A stretch of DNA of 64,000 bases from a bacterium C-53 (GTDB lineage Bacteria; Bacillota; Clostridia; Lachnospirales; Lachnospiraceae). Shown one piece after another: positions 35,709 through 44,123 of the stretch. Each line of letters opens with the position of its first letter. Position 1 is the first letter of the stretch. Position numbers and translations under genes: made by a program. The stretch is taken from contig RAZD01000009.1 in assembly GCA_003612525.1 (NCBI GenBank), positions 106,011 to 170,010 on the forward strand, given 5' to 3'. Under the pieces are notes generated by a model. It was given only the letters and a program-made list of their open reading frames with translations, did not search any database and was not told the DNA's origin.

Positions 35709-37625
35709 TTACCCTTCCACGCCATATGATTGTATTTTCCATCCATCTTCCTGTCTGACAAATACAAACGTTACATACAGAAACATATCTTCATAATTAC
35801 TGTCCCTGAATTCCAGCGAAACAGCAGTTCTCTCATTTTCGATTTTTTTCTCATCCGTATCAGACAATCCCTTCACAGTCAGATCACTTATCGTACCTGT
35901 GCTCTCATAGATATCGGCTTTCCCTTCGTATGTATTTGCAAGGAACTTCTGAATGGCATCAACATTACCACCAAAATATGCTTCCGCAAATTCATCCACA
36001 ATATTTCTGATTTCCTGACAATCCTCAGTTCCCAGGTATCCGCCTCCCCCGTCAGAACTGCTGCCTTTCACACCATCTTCCCCCACCGATAATGCAAAAG
36101 TATCTGCAATCACAGGAATTTCTCTCCCCCAGCCCTCTTCTGCATCAATCGGATAAGCATAGAAGATTCCCCATATGTCATTTTCAAACGCTTTCAATTC
36201 CACATGGTACATCAAATCGCCCTCCTGTTTCTGCTTATGACCGTCCTGCACTGTCACATAACCATCGTCTTCCAGTTTCCGGTCAACAGAATCCATCCCT
36301 TCATCGTCAAAATGCGTTATCCACAGCTGAACCTGCTCATTTACCGCTGTTCTCCACAGGTCAGGACCTGCTGGCTGCCACTCATTCTCCGGCAGATAGA
36401 TAGAATAGCCATATCCTGTCACAAGCACCGCCTGTTTTTGCTCCTGTTCTCCTTCTTTAGAAAAAGTAATTGTTATTTTATTTTCTGATCTATTATCATC
36501 AGAAAAAGAATCCTCCGCAGGCGCCTGATCTATTTTCACTGCTTCCATCTCTGGCTGGACAGATGGATTCTCTTTTTCTGCATCCTCTTTTGCAATGGAA
36601 CAGCCTACCAGCGTTCCAAAGCTGATTGTCAGAACAACTGTACAGATCAATATGAAAATTCCATTTTTCTTTCTATATTTAACTAAAATATTCTTAAAAC
36701 GTTTTTTCATAATCTTTGTTCCTCCATAAAATTGTGTGGACAATACGGTTCTCTTTGCGCATCGTCTATGAAGCATGGATAACAGTGTTTCCGTATAAGC
36801 TTTGCGTGTCGCATAGCTTGTGCCCTTTGTAACTCTTTCATCACAGGACAATTCCATATCAATGACAGCTTCTCTTTGCATAATCCGAATCAGTGGATTA
36901 AACCAGTGAACCGCATTCGCCATTACAAAAAGCAGCTTAAAATATACATCCCTGCGTTTTAAATGAACCAGCTCATGTTTTAAAATAAAAAATAATTCCT
37001 CAGAACTATACTCCTCTTCCGGTAAAACCAGAACAGGTTTTAAAAACCCTATGATCATCGGGCTTTCGGCATCATGATATTCGATTACCTGTGTTGCAGT
37101 CCCGATTTGTAATTCACGTTTCAGCTTAAACATCTGGCTTAGAATATGTACATCTTCTATTTTTCTCCCCCTTTTCACCACTTGTCGTTTATAGTGAAAG
37201 TAGCTGATGAGATGGACCGAAATAAAAGTAAGACTGCCTGTCATCCAGACAAAAGCCACCAGATCAAGCATGGTAATCCCTGTATTGTTTTTTCCGGATT
37301 GTACTGCTATTGGAGTAGTCATTTGCGTCGGTATCTCAACAATAATGCGTCGGGACGGTATTGCAGCGTCTTCCTGCGTGTCCGTATATTTTTCATCCGG
37401 TTCAGGCACAGCCTGGGTTTTCGTCTGCAACAGCATATTCCTGATAAACTGTCCATTCACGCCGCTGAAAGGAACAAGCAATCTCACTGCAAGAAATATC
37501 CAAATCAGATATTTCCACTTTGCGGCATATCTCTTATTTATAAATGGTGTAAGAAAAACCAGTATTATAACGATGAATCCTATAGATATCGAAATTCCGA
37601 AAATGGATAAAAATATATTTGTCAT
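35709..37625 (-). CDS. M56 (BlaR1-like) membrane metalloprotease sensor
   Basis: About 638 aa; the ATG at 37625 overlaps the blaI-like stop and has GGAGG 7 nt upstream. Residues 1-300 form the BlaR1/MecR1 M56 part: membrane helices, the zinc motif HELVHLKRRD near 217 and MELSCDERVTKG near 260. A further helix (FILICTVVLTISFGTLVGC) near 330 leads to an outside domain of about 280 residues. That domain lacks the penicillin-binding SxxK/SxN/KTG motifs of true BlaR1, so the signal is not obviously a beta-lactam. It should destroy the BlaI-like repressor on activation. Confidence 0.9.
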   Translation of the reverse strand: MTNIFLSIFGISISIGFIVIILVFLTPFINKRYAAKWKYLIWIFLAVRLLVPFSGVNGQFIRNMLLQTKTQAVPEPDEKYTDTQEDAAIPSRRIIVEIPTQMTTPIAVQSGKNNTGITMLDLVAFVWMTGSLTFISVHLISYFHYKRQVVKRGRKIEDVHILSQMFKLKRELQIGTATQVIEYHDAESPMIIGFLKPVLVLPEEEYSSEELFFILKHELVHLKRRDVYFKLLFVMANAVHWFNPLIRIMQREAVIDMELSCDERVTKGTSYATRKAYTETLLSMLHRRCAKRTVLSTQFYGGTKIMKKRFKNILVKYRKKNGIFILICTVVLTISFGTLVGCSIAKEDAEKENPSVQPEMEAVKIDQAPAEDSFSDDNRSENKITITFSKEGEQEQKQAVLVTGYGYSIYLPENEWQPAGPDLWRTAVNEQVQLWITHFDDEGMDSVDRKLEDDGYVTVQDGHKQKQEGDLMYHVELKAFENDIWGIFYAYPIDAEEGWGREIPVIADTFALSVGEDGVKGSSSDGGGGYLGTEDCQEIRNIVDEFAEAYFGGNVDAIQKFLANTYEGKADIYESTGTISDLTVKGLSDTDEKKIENERTAVSLEFRDSNYEDMFLYVTFVFVRQEDGWKIQSYGVEG

Positions 37626-38008
37626 CACTCATCCTCCAATTTATCCAAAAAATTTCTAAGTTCTTCAATATCAGAGCTCTGAATTGTTCTGTTGCTATAT
37701 AGACTAGCTATCATATTCTGTATTGAATTATTGTACAACTTTTCCAGAAAATGTCGGCTCGCTCCAGCCTTATATTCATTTTCCGACACAATCGAAGTAT
37801 ACAGATTGCTTCCTGTTGAACGGTCACAGCTGATAAATCCTTTATCTCTTAGTCTTGTTAACGATGTCATTAACGTAGAAAGCTGCCACTGCCTCCGTCC
37901 CTGCAATTTCTTTAAGATATGGTTTGACGTTACCGGATTCTCACTGTCCCAAATCACCTGCATGATTTCCAGTTCCGCTTCTCCCAGTTTTTTTAGAATC
38001 GTTCCCAT
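37625..38008 (-). CDS. BlaI/MecI family repressor
   Basis: About 127 aa; the ATG at 38008 has GGAGG 9 nt upstream (the frame opens at 38053 inside the operator). The winged helix is typical: LGEAELEIMQVIWDSENPVT near 8, LSTLMTSLTRLRDKGFISCD near 43. The C-terminal helices allow dimerisation and contain the region normally cleaved by the partner M56 sensor. Two perfect palindromes lie upstream, as expected for self-repression of the pair. No beta-lactamase gene adjoins, so targets beyond this operon may lie elsewhere. Confidence 0.93.
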   Translation of the reverse strand: MGTILKKLGEAELEIMQVIWDSENPVTSNHILKKLQGRRQWQLSTLMTSLTRLRDKGFISCDRSTGSNLYTSIVSENEYKAGASRHFLEKLYNNSIQNMIASLYSNRTIQSSDIEELRNFLDKLEDE

Positions 38009-38024
38009 GTATGTATACCTCCTT

Positions 38025-38063
38025 ATTATACGGCCGTATAATTCATTATACAATTGTATAATG
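38025..38063 (-). promoter_or_regulatory. Two palindromic BlaI-type operators
   Basis: ATTATACGGCCGTATAAT (38025-38042, perfect 18 bp) and a perfect 20-bp palindrome (38044-38063, centre CAATTG) stand side by side, sharing the half-site ATTATAC. They lie 17 nt upstream of the repressor start and would hold two repressor dimers on one DNA face region. Confidence 0.85.
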
Positions 38064-38121
38064 CCGGAGTCAAGTTACAATTTATGGAGGTTCTTCCCAT
38101 GCATACTGCCATTTGCCTTAC

Positions 38122-38170
38122 AAAAAAAGAATAAGTCCGTAAGCGCTCTCACTTGCTTACAAACTTATTC
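38122..38170 (-). terminator. Terminator of the methyltransferase gene
   Basis: Stem AATAAGT (38130-38136) with ACTTATT (38163-38169), extended inward by GTAAGC with GCTTAC, ends on the minus strand in a seven-T run just after the stop at 38176. Confidence 0.8.
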
Positions 38171-38175
38171 TATGA

Positions 38176-38904
38176 CTAATTTTTATTCGCTTTCACCAGC
38201 AGCATCATTGGCCGGCGCAATTCATCCTTCATACCCGGAATACTCATCATTTCCTCAGGCGGTTCCGCTTCCTCCACAGCTTTAAGTTCAAAGCCATTAT
38301 TCAATAGCCCCATCAGTATCTGCGTGAGTGTGTGGTGCTGCTTTACTACGTCGCACCCCAAAAAGCGCGTGTTTCGCGCTCCCGGAACAAAATAATCATC
38401 AACCGGCCAGTATTGTGGCTTTCCGGTTTCCGAGTAAATCCAGTCTTGTTTTACTCCTGCGGTAAAAACCGGGTGCTCAATATTGAAAATAAAGATTCCA
38501 CCCGGTTTCAATGTTTCATGTACCTTTTGAAATATTTTCTCAATATGTTCAATATAATGCAAAGCCAGATTGGAAATGACACAATCCCACATATTCTGTG
38601 GATACTCATATTCCTCTATTCCGCAAACACGATATTCAATCGAATTTCCCGTATTACGCTTTTTCGCTTCTTTAATCATTTTTTCGCTTAAATCAATCCC
38701 TAATACCTGTGCAGCTCCCTCCTCTGCCGCAAACTTGCAATGCCAACCGTAACCACACCCAAGATCAAGAACTGTTTTTCCCAAAAGAGGAGGGAACAGG
38801 GATTTTAACTGACGCCATTCTCCAGCAGATTTCAAACCGTCCCTGCTTCGGGACATTTTTGCATATTCTTCAAAAAATATATCATTTTCGTACTCATTAT
38901 TCAC
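38176..38904 (-). CDS. Class I SAM-dependent methyltransferase
   Basis: A 242-aa methyltransferase with motif I VLDLGCGYGWHCKFAAEEGA near 40, post-I VLGIDLSEKM near 65, WDCVISNLALHYIEH near 110 and LKPGGIFIFNIEHPVF near 140. This is the small-molecule Methyltransf_11/25 type; the substrate cannot be told. It lies 16 nt after the aldo/keto reductase gene on the same strand and shares its terminator, so the two are probably co-transcribed. Confidence 0.9.
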   Translation of the reverse strand: MNNEYENDIFFEEYAKMSRSRDGLKSAGEWRQLKSLFPPLLGKTVLDLGCGYGWHCKFAAEEGAAQVLGIDLSEKMIKEAKKRNTGNSIEYRVCGIEEYEYPQNMWDCVISNLALHYIEHIEKIFQKVHETLKPGGIFIFNIEHPVFTAGVKQDWIYSETGKPQYWPVDDYFVPGARNTRFLGCDVVKQHHTLTQILMGLLNNGFELKAVEEAEPPEEMMSIPGMKDELRRPMMLLVKANKN

Positions 38905-38920
38905 GCCCGGCCACCCTCCA

Positions 38921-40054
38921 TTACATTCCGATCATGGAAGTAAAGTCTGCCATCATCTCGGATATTTTAATCTGTTGTGGGCAAACCCGCTCACAGCTTC
39001 TGCATCCGATACAATTTGCAGGCCTCTTTTCCACCGGCATACTGCCCACTGCCATAGGTGCAATAAAGCCTCCTCCCGTAATCTTATGTTCATTATATAG
39101 CGCGATCAGCTCCGGTATGGACAGTTTTTTCGGACAATGACTGGTGCAATAATGGCAGGCTGTACAGGGAAGCCCTCCTTTTTTGGTATCTTCATCAGCA
39201 GCCTCTACCAAAGTATCAAATTCTTCCCTGCTCAAAGGCTCATCCGTTTCATATGTAACAAGATTGGCCTTCAACTGTTCCATATCGGACATCCCGGACA
39301 GTACCATAGTCACGCCGGGAATACTCTGAAGGAAGCGGAATGCCCACCCGGGAACCGTTTCCTGTGGGCGCATGGACTGCATTGCAGCTGCCAATTCCCC
39401 GGAAACCTTTGCAAGCTTTCCGCCCCGCAACGGTTCCATCACCCAAACCGGAATGCCAGCTTCCTGCAAAAGAGCCACCTTTTCCCCGGCTTTCTGGAAG
39501 TGCCAGTCCATATAGTTAAGCTGAATCTGGCAGAACTCCATATATTGACCGTACTTCTCCAAAAAATGCCGGATTACCTCCCTGCTGCCGTGAGCCGAAA
39601 AGCCGAGATGCCGTATGCGGCCGTTCTCCTTCTGCTTCAGCAGATATTCCAAAATCCCGTATTGTGGGTCAAAGTATGCGTCTATATTCCCCTCATAGAC
39701 ATTGTGAAACAAATAGAAATCAAAATATCCTGTCCTGCATTTCTCAAGCTGTCTTTCAAATATCTCTTCCACCTTCCCCATATTGGAAAGGTCATAGCCC
39801 GGAAACTTGCTGGCAAGGTAATAACTGTCCCGGGGATACACGGATAAGTATTTTCCTGCAACCAGTTCCGAATTACCGTCATGGTAGCCCCATGCCGTGT
39901 CAAAGTAATTAATTCCGCTTTTGTACGCATAATCAATGAGCTCTGCGGCAGCTGCTTCATCCACCATCCCGTCATTGCCGTTAAGCACGGGCAGACGCAT
40001 CATGCCAAGCCCCAGACCAGACAAATTCATATCCTGAAACTTTTTGTAAATCAT
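38921..40054 (-). CDS. Aldo/keto reductase with C-terminal 4Fe-4S domain
   Basis: A 377-aa oxidoreductase. The barrel (1-275) shows catalytic-tetrad motifs NYFDTAWGYHDGNSE (Asp, Tyr) near 50 and LASKFPG (Lys) near 80. A C-terminal ferredoxin-like segment carries two cysteine clusters, CTACHYCTSHCP near 300 and CIGCRSCERVCP near 345. Such fusions reduce carbonyl compounds with NAD(P)H and may exchange electrons with ferredoxin. A conserved LysR-type site lies 45 nt upstream of its start, shared with the MATE and DUF3737 genes. Confidence 0.93.
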   Translation of the reverse strand: MIYKKFQDMNLSGLGLGMMRLPVLNGNDGMVDEAAAAELIDYAYKSGINYFDTAWGYHDGNSELVAGKYLSVYPRDSYYLASKFPGYDLSNMGKVEEIFERQLEKCRTGYFDFYLFHNVYEGNIDAYFDPQYGILEYLLKQKENGRIRHLGFSAHGSREVIRHFLEKYGQYMEFCQIQLNYMDWHFQKAGEKVALLQEAGIPVWVMEPLRGGKLAKVSGELAAAMQSMRPQETVPGWAFRFLQSIPGVTMVLSGMSDMEQLKANLVTYETDEPLSREEFDTLVEAADEDTKKGGLPCTACHYCTSHCPKKLSIPELIALYNEHKITGGGFIAPMAVGSMPVEKRPANCIGCRSCERVCPQQIKISEMMADFTSMIGM

Positions 40055-40097
40055 ATGCTCTCTCCTCTCTTACCATAGTCTATACTTATTTTCGTAA

Positions 40098-40146
40098 AAT
40101 AGCAAATACCTGTATTGAATCCATCTGCATAGTATTTGGGAATACT
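40098..40146 (-). promoter_or_regulatory. 49-nt LysR-type control element, copy A
   Basis: An ungapped 49-nt block shared with 41656-41704 and 56986-57034. The core is ATAG-CAAATAC-CTGT (40099-40113), one base away from the ATAG-N7-CTAT form. It lies upstream of the aldo/keto reductase (start 40054), with a TATAGA-like -10 between. Its distal end overlaps the MATE stop codon. Confidence 0.65.
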
Positions 40147-41557
40147 AACACTTTCCGGAGCACCTCCTGCTTCCGAATGCACTATGAACTGTTTCATCCA
40201 GCTTTCCCTCCTGTATCTGCCTGTAGCCTTTCTTCCAGAACCACAATGCCAGCGGGATTCCTAAAAACTCAGCCAGGAGAAATCCGGCCCAAAGCAGAGT
40301 CAGATTCCCAAACCTGCTGAAAATTCCCGCAAAAATCAAGGGCAGAACCGCCTGTCTTGACATCGTGAGAATCATGCTTCTCATTCCCATGGACAGCCCT
40401 TGCAGCCCTGCCGATATAATCAACGCCGGGATTGCCACAAGCCATGCAAAGGCTAATATGCGAAGCGCCGGAATACCGATCTCAAGCAGATAGTCCGAAG
40501 CTTCAAAAACACGCAGCACCCGGATGGGAACAAGCTCCAGCGCCGCGAAAAAGAGCAGGTAAAACAGGACTCCATACAGAAGCGACCATCGCACTGCATC
40601 TGAGACACGTTTCTGATCTGCAGCGCCATAATTATAAGCGACAATTGGTATCAGACCATTTGTAATCCCATGCGTTCCTACCGTCGAAACCCCGTGAATG
40701 CGTATACAGATTTCATAGACAGCCACAGCAGTAGAAGAAAATGTAATTAAAATGGAGTTCATCAGAATACCCATAAATGAAGTCAGAATCTGTACCAGAG
40801 CAGAAGGAAATCCAACCTTCAAAATATCCGCAACACTTCTCCTGTCCGGGCGAAGGGTAAATCCAAAAGGTATTTCCCGATTCCATTTCCTGTTAATAAC
40901 AATTCCTGCAAACATCCCCACTGTCTGTCCAATCACTGTGGCAATGGCTGCGCCTAAAGTCTCCAGTCTCGGAACACCGAACAGGCCAAAAATAAAAATC
41001 GGGTCAAGAATCAGGTTAGTAACAGAAGCAGCTGACAGCGTAAACAGGAACAGGCCCGAACGTCCGCTTGCAATGACGAAACGGTCAAACACCCACTGCC
41101 CCATCTGCCCTAATGAAAACAGCATACATACCGTCAGATACCGGACGCCATACTCTGCAATCACCGTGTCGCCACCTGACTGCCATGCAAAATAACGCTT
41201 CACAAACAGCAGGCACAATACGGTAATTACACCCCACGAACAAAAAGCAATAAAAATTGCCGCATCCGCCGCCCTGCGTACTTCTCCCGCATCCTTTCTT
41301 CCAAGCGCTCTGGAGATCACAGCGTTTAAGCCTACCGCATTTCCCAGACCCAGTGCCGATACCAGAATTTGCACCGGCGCTGCCAGAGAAAGTGCAGTCA
41401 GCGCTTTTTCGGATACCTGTGACACAAACATGGAATCCACAAAATTATACAGGGAATTGATGAACAAACTGACCATCAGAGGAATCCCTGTAAATAAAAT
41501 CAATTTACTCATTTTCTGTGTCCCCATGATGTTTTCTTTCTGATCTGTACCCGCCAT
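40145..41557 (-). CDS. MATE family efflux transporter
   Basis: A 470-aa multidrug and toxin extrusion pump with twelve helices in two homologous halves. Typical first-helix region LFTGIPLMVSLFINSLYNFV (25-44) followed by DSMFVSQVSEKALTALSLA and GLNAVISRALGRKDAGE near 85-100. It would export cationic drugs or metabolites using Na+ or H+. GGAGG stands 7 nt before the ATG. A copy of the 49-nt LysR-type element lies 100 nt upstream, tying it to the neighbouring reductase and the distant DUF3737 gene. Confidence 0.94.
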   Translation of the reverse strand: MAGTDQKENIMGTQKMSKLILFTGIPLMVSLFINSLYNFVDSMFVSQVSEKALTALSLAAPVQILVSALGLGNAVGLNAVISRALGRKDAGEVRRAADAAIFIAFCSWGVITVLCLLFVKRYFAWQSGGDTVIAEYGVRYLTVCMLFSLGQMGQWVFDRFVIASGRSGLFLFTLSAASVTNLILDPIFIFGLFGVPRLETLGAAIATVIGQTVGMFAGIVINRKWNREIPFGFTLRPDRRSVADILKVGFPSALVQILTSFMGILMNSILITFSSTAVAVYEICIRIHGVSTVGTHGITNGLIPIVAYNYGAADQKRVSDAVRWSLLYGVLFYLLFFAALELVPIRVLRVFEASDYLLEIGIPALRILAFAWLVAIPALIISAGLQGLSMGMRSMILTMSRQAVLPLIFAGIFSRFGNLTLLWAGFLLAEFLGIPLALWFWKKGYRQIQEGKLDETVHSAFGSRRCSGKC

Positions 41558-41655
41558 ACCATATCCTCCACCCTAAAAATTCTAAAAGCCAATACGCTTT
41601 CACTCCCAAAGAACTTCTTATTCTCTGCTTTTTTAATATAAATCCAAAACACTTC

Positions 41656-41704
41656 AATAGCAAATACCTATATTGAATGCCATTACATTGGTTTTAGGAA
41701 TGTT
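41656..41704 (-). promoter_or_regulatory. 49-nt LysR-type control element, copy B
   Basis: Contains a perfect ATAG-CAAATAC-CTAT dyad at 41657-41671 and then the conserved distal half ending GGAATGTT. It lies about 100 nt upstream of the MATE start at 41557 and runs up to a TetR gene remnant. Confidence 0.65.
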
Positions 41705-41710
41705 TATTAT

Positions 41711-42010
41711 CTCGGAATCCAGGTATATCCCATTTACTTTAAAATGGTGCTGGATAAAATTAATATTGATTTTGAACGTGGCGACTATCTGCCTGAAGAA
41801 AAAGAAACTTATCGAATTGGGGAAGAGATAAACGAAAAGATAAAAGAATTCTTAATATCCGGTATGGAGAAAGGTGATTTACGTAACACTCTGGACGTCA
41901 TGCCTACTATCTTTCAATTCTGGGGAATGCTGTCCGGGCTTATTCAGCTTGCCGCAAATAAAGAAGAATATATAAAAAAACGATGGGATTATCAAAAATG
42001 CAGTTTTTAG
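41711..42010 (+). pseudogene. TetR family regulator, C-terminal remnant
   Basis: An open frame whose product (LGIQVYPIYFKMVLDKINID, RIGEEINEKIKEFLISGMEK, FQFWGMLSGLIQLAANKEEY) resembles the ligand-binding C-terminal half of a TetR regulator. The DNA-binding half is absent; the frame instead runs straight into the LysR-type element B. An ATG at 41744 exists without a good ribosome site. It is best read as a deletion remnant. The gap 42011-42146 holds only the leader of the next gene. Confidence 0.5.
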
Positions 42011-42146
42011 AATATGGTTTTCATATGCTCTATTGTTCTATTGCAAGCAAAGAGGAATAAAATCAACAGGCAAACTCATGTGTGCGGATATAGTAAACCA
42101 AAGAGTTACCCAAACCAATACTCAAAAAGACTGAGAGGCGTAAGAA

Positions 42147-42602
42147 ATGAAAATATCACTTAAAAAAATAGTTTTCATCGTTATCATACTTCTTTTCCTT
42201 ACTGGTTCGACGTACGGAATAACTTACCTTAAAGATATTGCAGATTATAAACAGGCAGTGAAAGAAACTACGATTGAAGAAATCAATATTTCCGATATTT
42301 CAGACGGGGTTTATAACGGAGAATATGATGTGAAGTTTATCTATGCTAAAGTCGAAATTACCATACAAAATGGTGAAATCACAACAATTAACCTTTTAGA
42401 ACACAGACACGAACGCGGAAAACCCGCCGAATCCATAATTCACAAAATGATCGATGAACAAAAGATCGATGTGGACGCAATATCCGGCGCAACAAATTCA
42501 GGCACCGTCATCAAAAAAACAGTTGAAATTGCGTTAAAAAGCGCCAATAGACGTTCCAAAATTGGCATACTGATTTTCTTCTGCCATAAATTACTTTTTT
42601 AA
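42147..42602 (+). CDS. Membrane-anchored FMN-binding protein
   Basis: A 151-aa protein with an N-terminal membrane anchor (IVFIVIILLFLTGSTYGITY, residues 8-27) and an FMN_bind domain (DGVYNGEYDVKFIYAKVEIT near 53, VDAISGATNSGTVIKKTVEI near 112). The SGAT motif is the usual site of covalent flavin attachment by ApbE. It would carry electrons at the outer membrane face. GAGGCG precedes the ATG. The usual domain ends near EIALKSA; the extra 20 residues run into the convergent gene, so the 3' end may have been altered. Confidence 0.85.
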   Translation: MKISLKKIVFIVIILLFLTGSTYGITYLKDIADYKQAVKETTIEEINISDISDGVYNGEYDVKFIYAKVEITIQNGEITTINLLEHRHERGKPAESIIHKMIDEQKIDVDAISGATNSGTVIKKTVEIALKSANRRSKIGILIFFCHKLLF

Positions 42603-43466
42603 CGTCCCTGATAATAGTTTATCTTTTGCCTCTTTATATGAAATATTTGAAATAAAATCAATAAACATGTTTACATCTTTACTACTATCCTCTATTTCCA
42701 CAAAACCACAATTTTTAATAAATTGAATAATTTTCTGTCTTCTTTTGTCACCAACGGTTGAAAAAATCCCATTAAATATCTGTTGATTTCTTTTCAATTC
42801 GCTGCTTAATATATCATCCAGCGCCGTCAACACATCTACTTCATCTAATAGAATTTTATCTAAACTTTCAACAAAGGAGATCGTTTTGCTGGTCATAAAA
42901 GTCATTTCTTTAAACCTCGGACATCCTTTTCTATCGAAAGAATCCATCATTTGAACAATATCCAAATGTGTTTTCTTGACAGACTCATCCTCACCTAAAA
43001 TTGTTGCTACAACATTCCTGGATTCTTTTGATATGTCATTATCTGCATCAAAATGAACCATTCTGTTTCTCCAGCAAATTAACAAATCAACGACAGCTTT
43101 ATCAATATCATTGACTGCATATTCATCCGAAACCAACTTATATTTTTCATAAACGCTGTGACCCGTTCCATTAAATTTATTACTTAATTCTTCGCTGAGC
43201 AATCTAGGTTTTCTATTGCAAAGCCTTAAATACATATCAAGGCAATCTACTACCCAGGCTAATGATGCCTTAATTGTATAAATTCTGCTGCGCTCTGCAG
43301 ACGCGACAACATCTTTAGGATTCCATGCAGCGCTAAATTCATCATTCTTTTCTACTTTTCCAGATTTTACCCCATCCAATCCAACAAGTATAGTTATTAA
43401 AAAATGATTTGCCTGTCCAATTTCTTTTTTGAATTTTTTCAATGCATAACTTCTAGTAATTTTCAT
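42591..43466 (-). CDS. Putative HEPN-type RNase (RxxxxH motif), partner of the tRNA-like gene
   Basis: About 291 aa; the ATG at 43466 has GGAG 5 nt upstream (the frame itself runs back through the tRNA-like gene). The protein is mostly helical. Residues 120-140 read DKAVVDLLICWRNRMVHFDA, containing R133-N-x3-H138, which fits the HEPN ribonuclease motif R-x4-6-H with a polar residue after Arg. A first helix pair (AERSRIYTIKASLAWVVDCL near 57) fits the other HEPN face. It begins 11 nt after the tRNA-like gene and must share its transcript. The HEPN call is by motif only; I do not recognise the full-length family. Confidence 0.6.
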   Translation of the reverse strand: MKITRSYALKKFKKEIGQANHFLITILVGLDGVKSGKVEKNDEFSAAWNPKDVVASAERSRIYTIKASLAWVVDCLDMYLRLCNRKPRLLSEELSNKFNGTGHSVYEKYKLVSDEYAVNDIDKAVVDLLICWRNRMVHFDADNDISKESRNVVATILGEDESVKKTHLDIVQMMDSFDRKGCPRFKEMTFMTSKTISFVESLDKILLDEVDVLTALDDILSSELKRNQQIFNGIFSTVGDKRRQKIIQFIKNCGFVEIEDSSKDVNMFIDFISNISYKEAKDKLLSGTLKK

Positions 43467-43477
43467 ATTCACTCCAA

Positions 43478-43568
43478 TGCCACTAATGCGATTCGAACGC
43501 ATATTTCTCACTTTAAAAGTTAAAAAATAACTATAAAGGTGAGCGTCTTACCATTAGACCATAGAGGC
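43478..43568 (-). tRNA. tRNA-like gene with 27-nt anticodon loop
   Basis: All cloverleaf parts are present: acceptor GCCTCTA/TAGTGGC (one U-U mismatch at position 4), D stem GTCT/AGAC with loop AATGGTA holding the GG pair, anticodon stem CTCAC/GTGAG, T stem ATGCG/CGCAT with TTCGAAT loop, discriminator A. CCA is not encoded. The anticodon loop is 27 nt (43512-43538) instead of 7, and its insert can fold into AGTTA-TTTTTT-TAACT. Removing 20 nt leaves a CTTTAAA-like loop, whose middle triplet would read a stop codon, so no amino acid is assigned. It is far too short for a group I intron. Confidence 0.65.
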
Positions 43569-43576
43569 ATATATAA

Positions 43577-43605
43577 ATTATAATAATCCGTACACCATGT
43601 ATCAC
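43577..43605 (-). promoter_or_regulatory. Promoter of the tRNA-like/HEPN unit
   Basis: GTGATA (43605-43600) and consensus TATAAT (43582-43577) are 17 bp apart. Transcription would begin within a few nt of the tRNA-like 5' end at 43568, so the RNA is transcribed almost leaderless and runs into the HEPN-motif gene. Confidence 0.6.
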
Positions 43606-44123
43606 TTAAACTTAATTTCTGTTTTCAGTAAAGAGTACATTCTCATGTCAATAACTTTGCCATTTTTTACAGCATTGCTTCTCAATGTGCCCTCATATTG
43701 GAATCCTGCTTTTTCAAGCACCCGGCAAGAGGCAGTATTGTATGCAAACGGTTCTGCATAAATGCGCATAATGTCGCTCTTTTCAAAGACATAGTCACAT
43801 ATTTGTGTAACCGCTTCCGTCATAATCCCTTTTCCCCAGTGCCTCTCTCCAATATAATATCCCAGTTCAGCAGTCTGCCTATGAATATTATCCTGACGAA
43901 AAATGCCAATACTCCCCACCACCTTATCGTCTATTGTAACAGCAAAAGCAAACGTTTCATTTTCATCGGCAGAAAGCATAGCAGAAATATAGTCCACTCC
44001 ATCCTGCTCTGTATAAGGATACGGCAACCCGTCTCGCAGATTATCCTGTACCTTTCTATTGGAGAGAGCTGCTGCCAAATCTTTTGCATCTGATAATTTC
44101 CATTTTCTTATTTTACAAGTCAT
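43602..44123 (-). CDS. GNAT family N-acetyltransferase (RimJ-like)
   Basis: About 173 aa; the ATG at 44123 has GAGG 8 nt upstream, and the N-terminal extension of the longer frame (to 44219) is unlike the family. It shows the RimJ/RimL pattern: KIRKWKLSDAKDLAAALSN at the start, acetyl-CoA loop LGYYIGERHWGKGIMTEAVT near 97 and NTASCRVLEKAGFQYEGTLR near 135. It would acetylate a protein N-terminus or small amine with acetyl-CoA. It ends next to the -35 of the tRNA-like unit and has no obvious partner. Confidence 0.9.
   Translation of the reverse strand: MTCKIRKWKLSDAKDLAAALSNRKVQDNLRDGLPYPYTEQDGVDYISAMLSADENETFAFAVTIDDKVVGSIGIFRQDNIHRQTAELGYYIGERHWGKGIMTEAVTQICDYVFEKSDIMRIYAEPFAYNTASCRVLEKAGFQYEGTLRSNAVKNGKVIDMRMYSLLKTEIKFK

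Noticed and set aside
43466..43511. Longer start for the HEPN-motif protein, inside the tRNA-like gene
   Set aside because: The frame happens to be open through the T arm, but the ATG at 43466 has the ribosome site, and the upstream codons are those of the RNA gene.
43512..43538. Insert in the tRNA-like gene as a self-splicing intron
   Set aside because: About 20 extra nt is far below the size of group I or II introns, and bacteria lack the tRNA-splicing endonuclease of archaea and eukaryotes.
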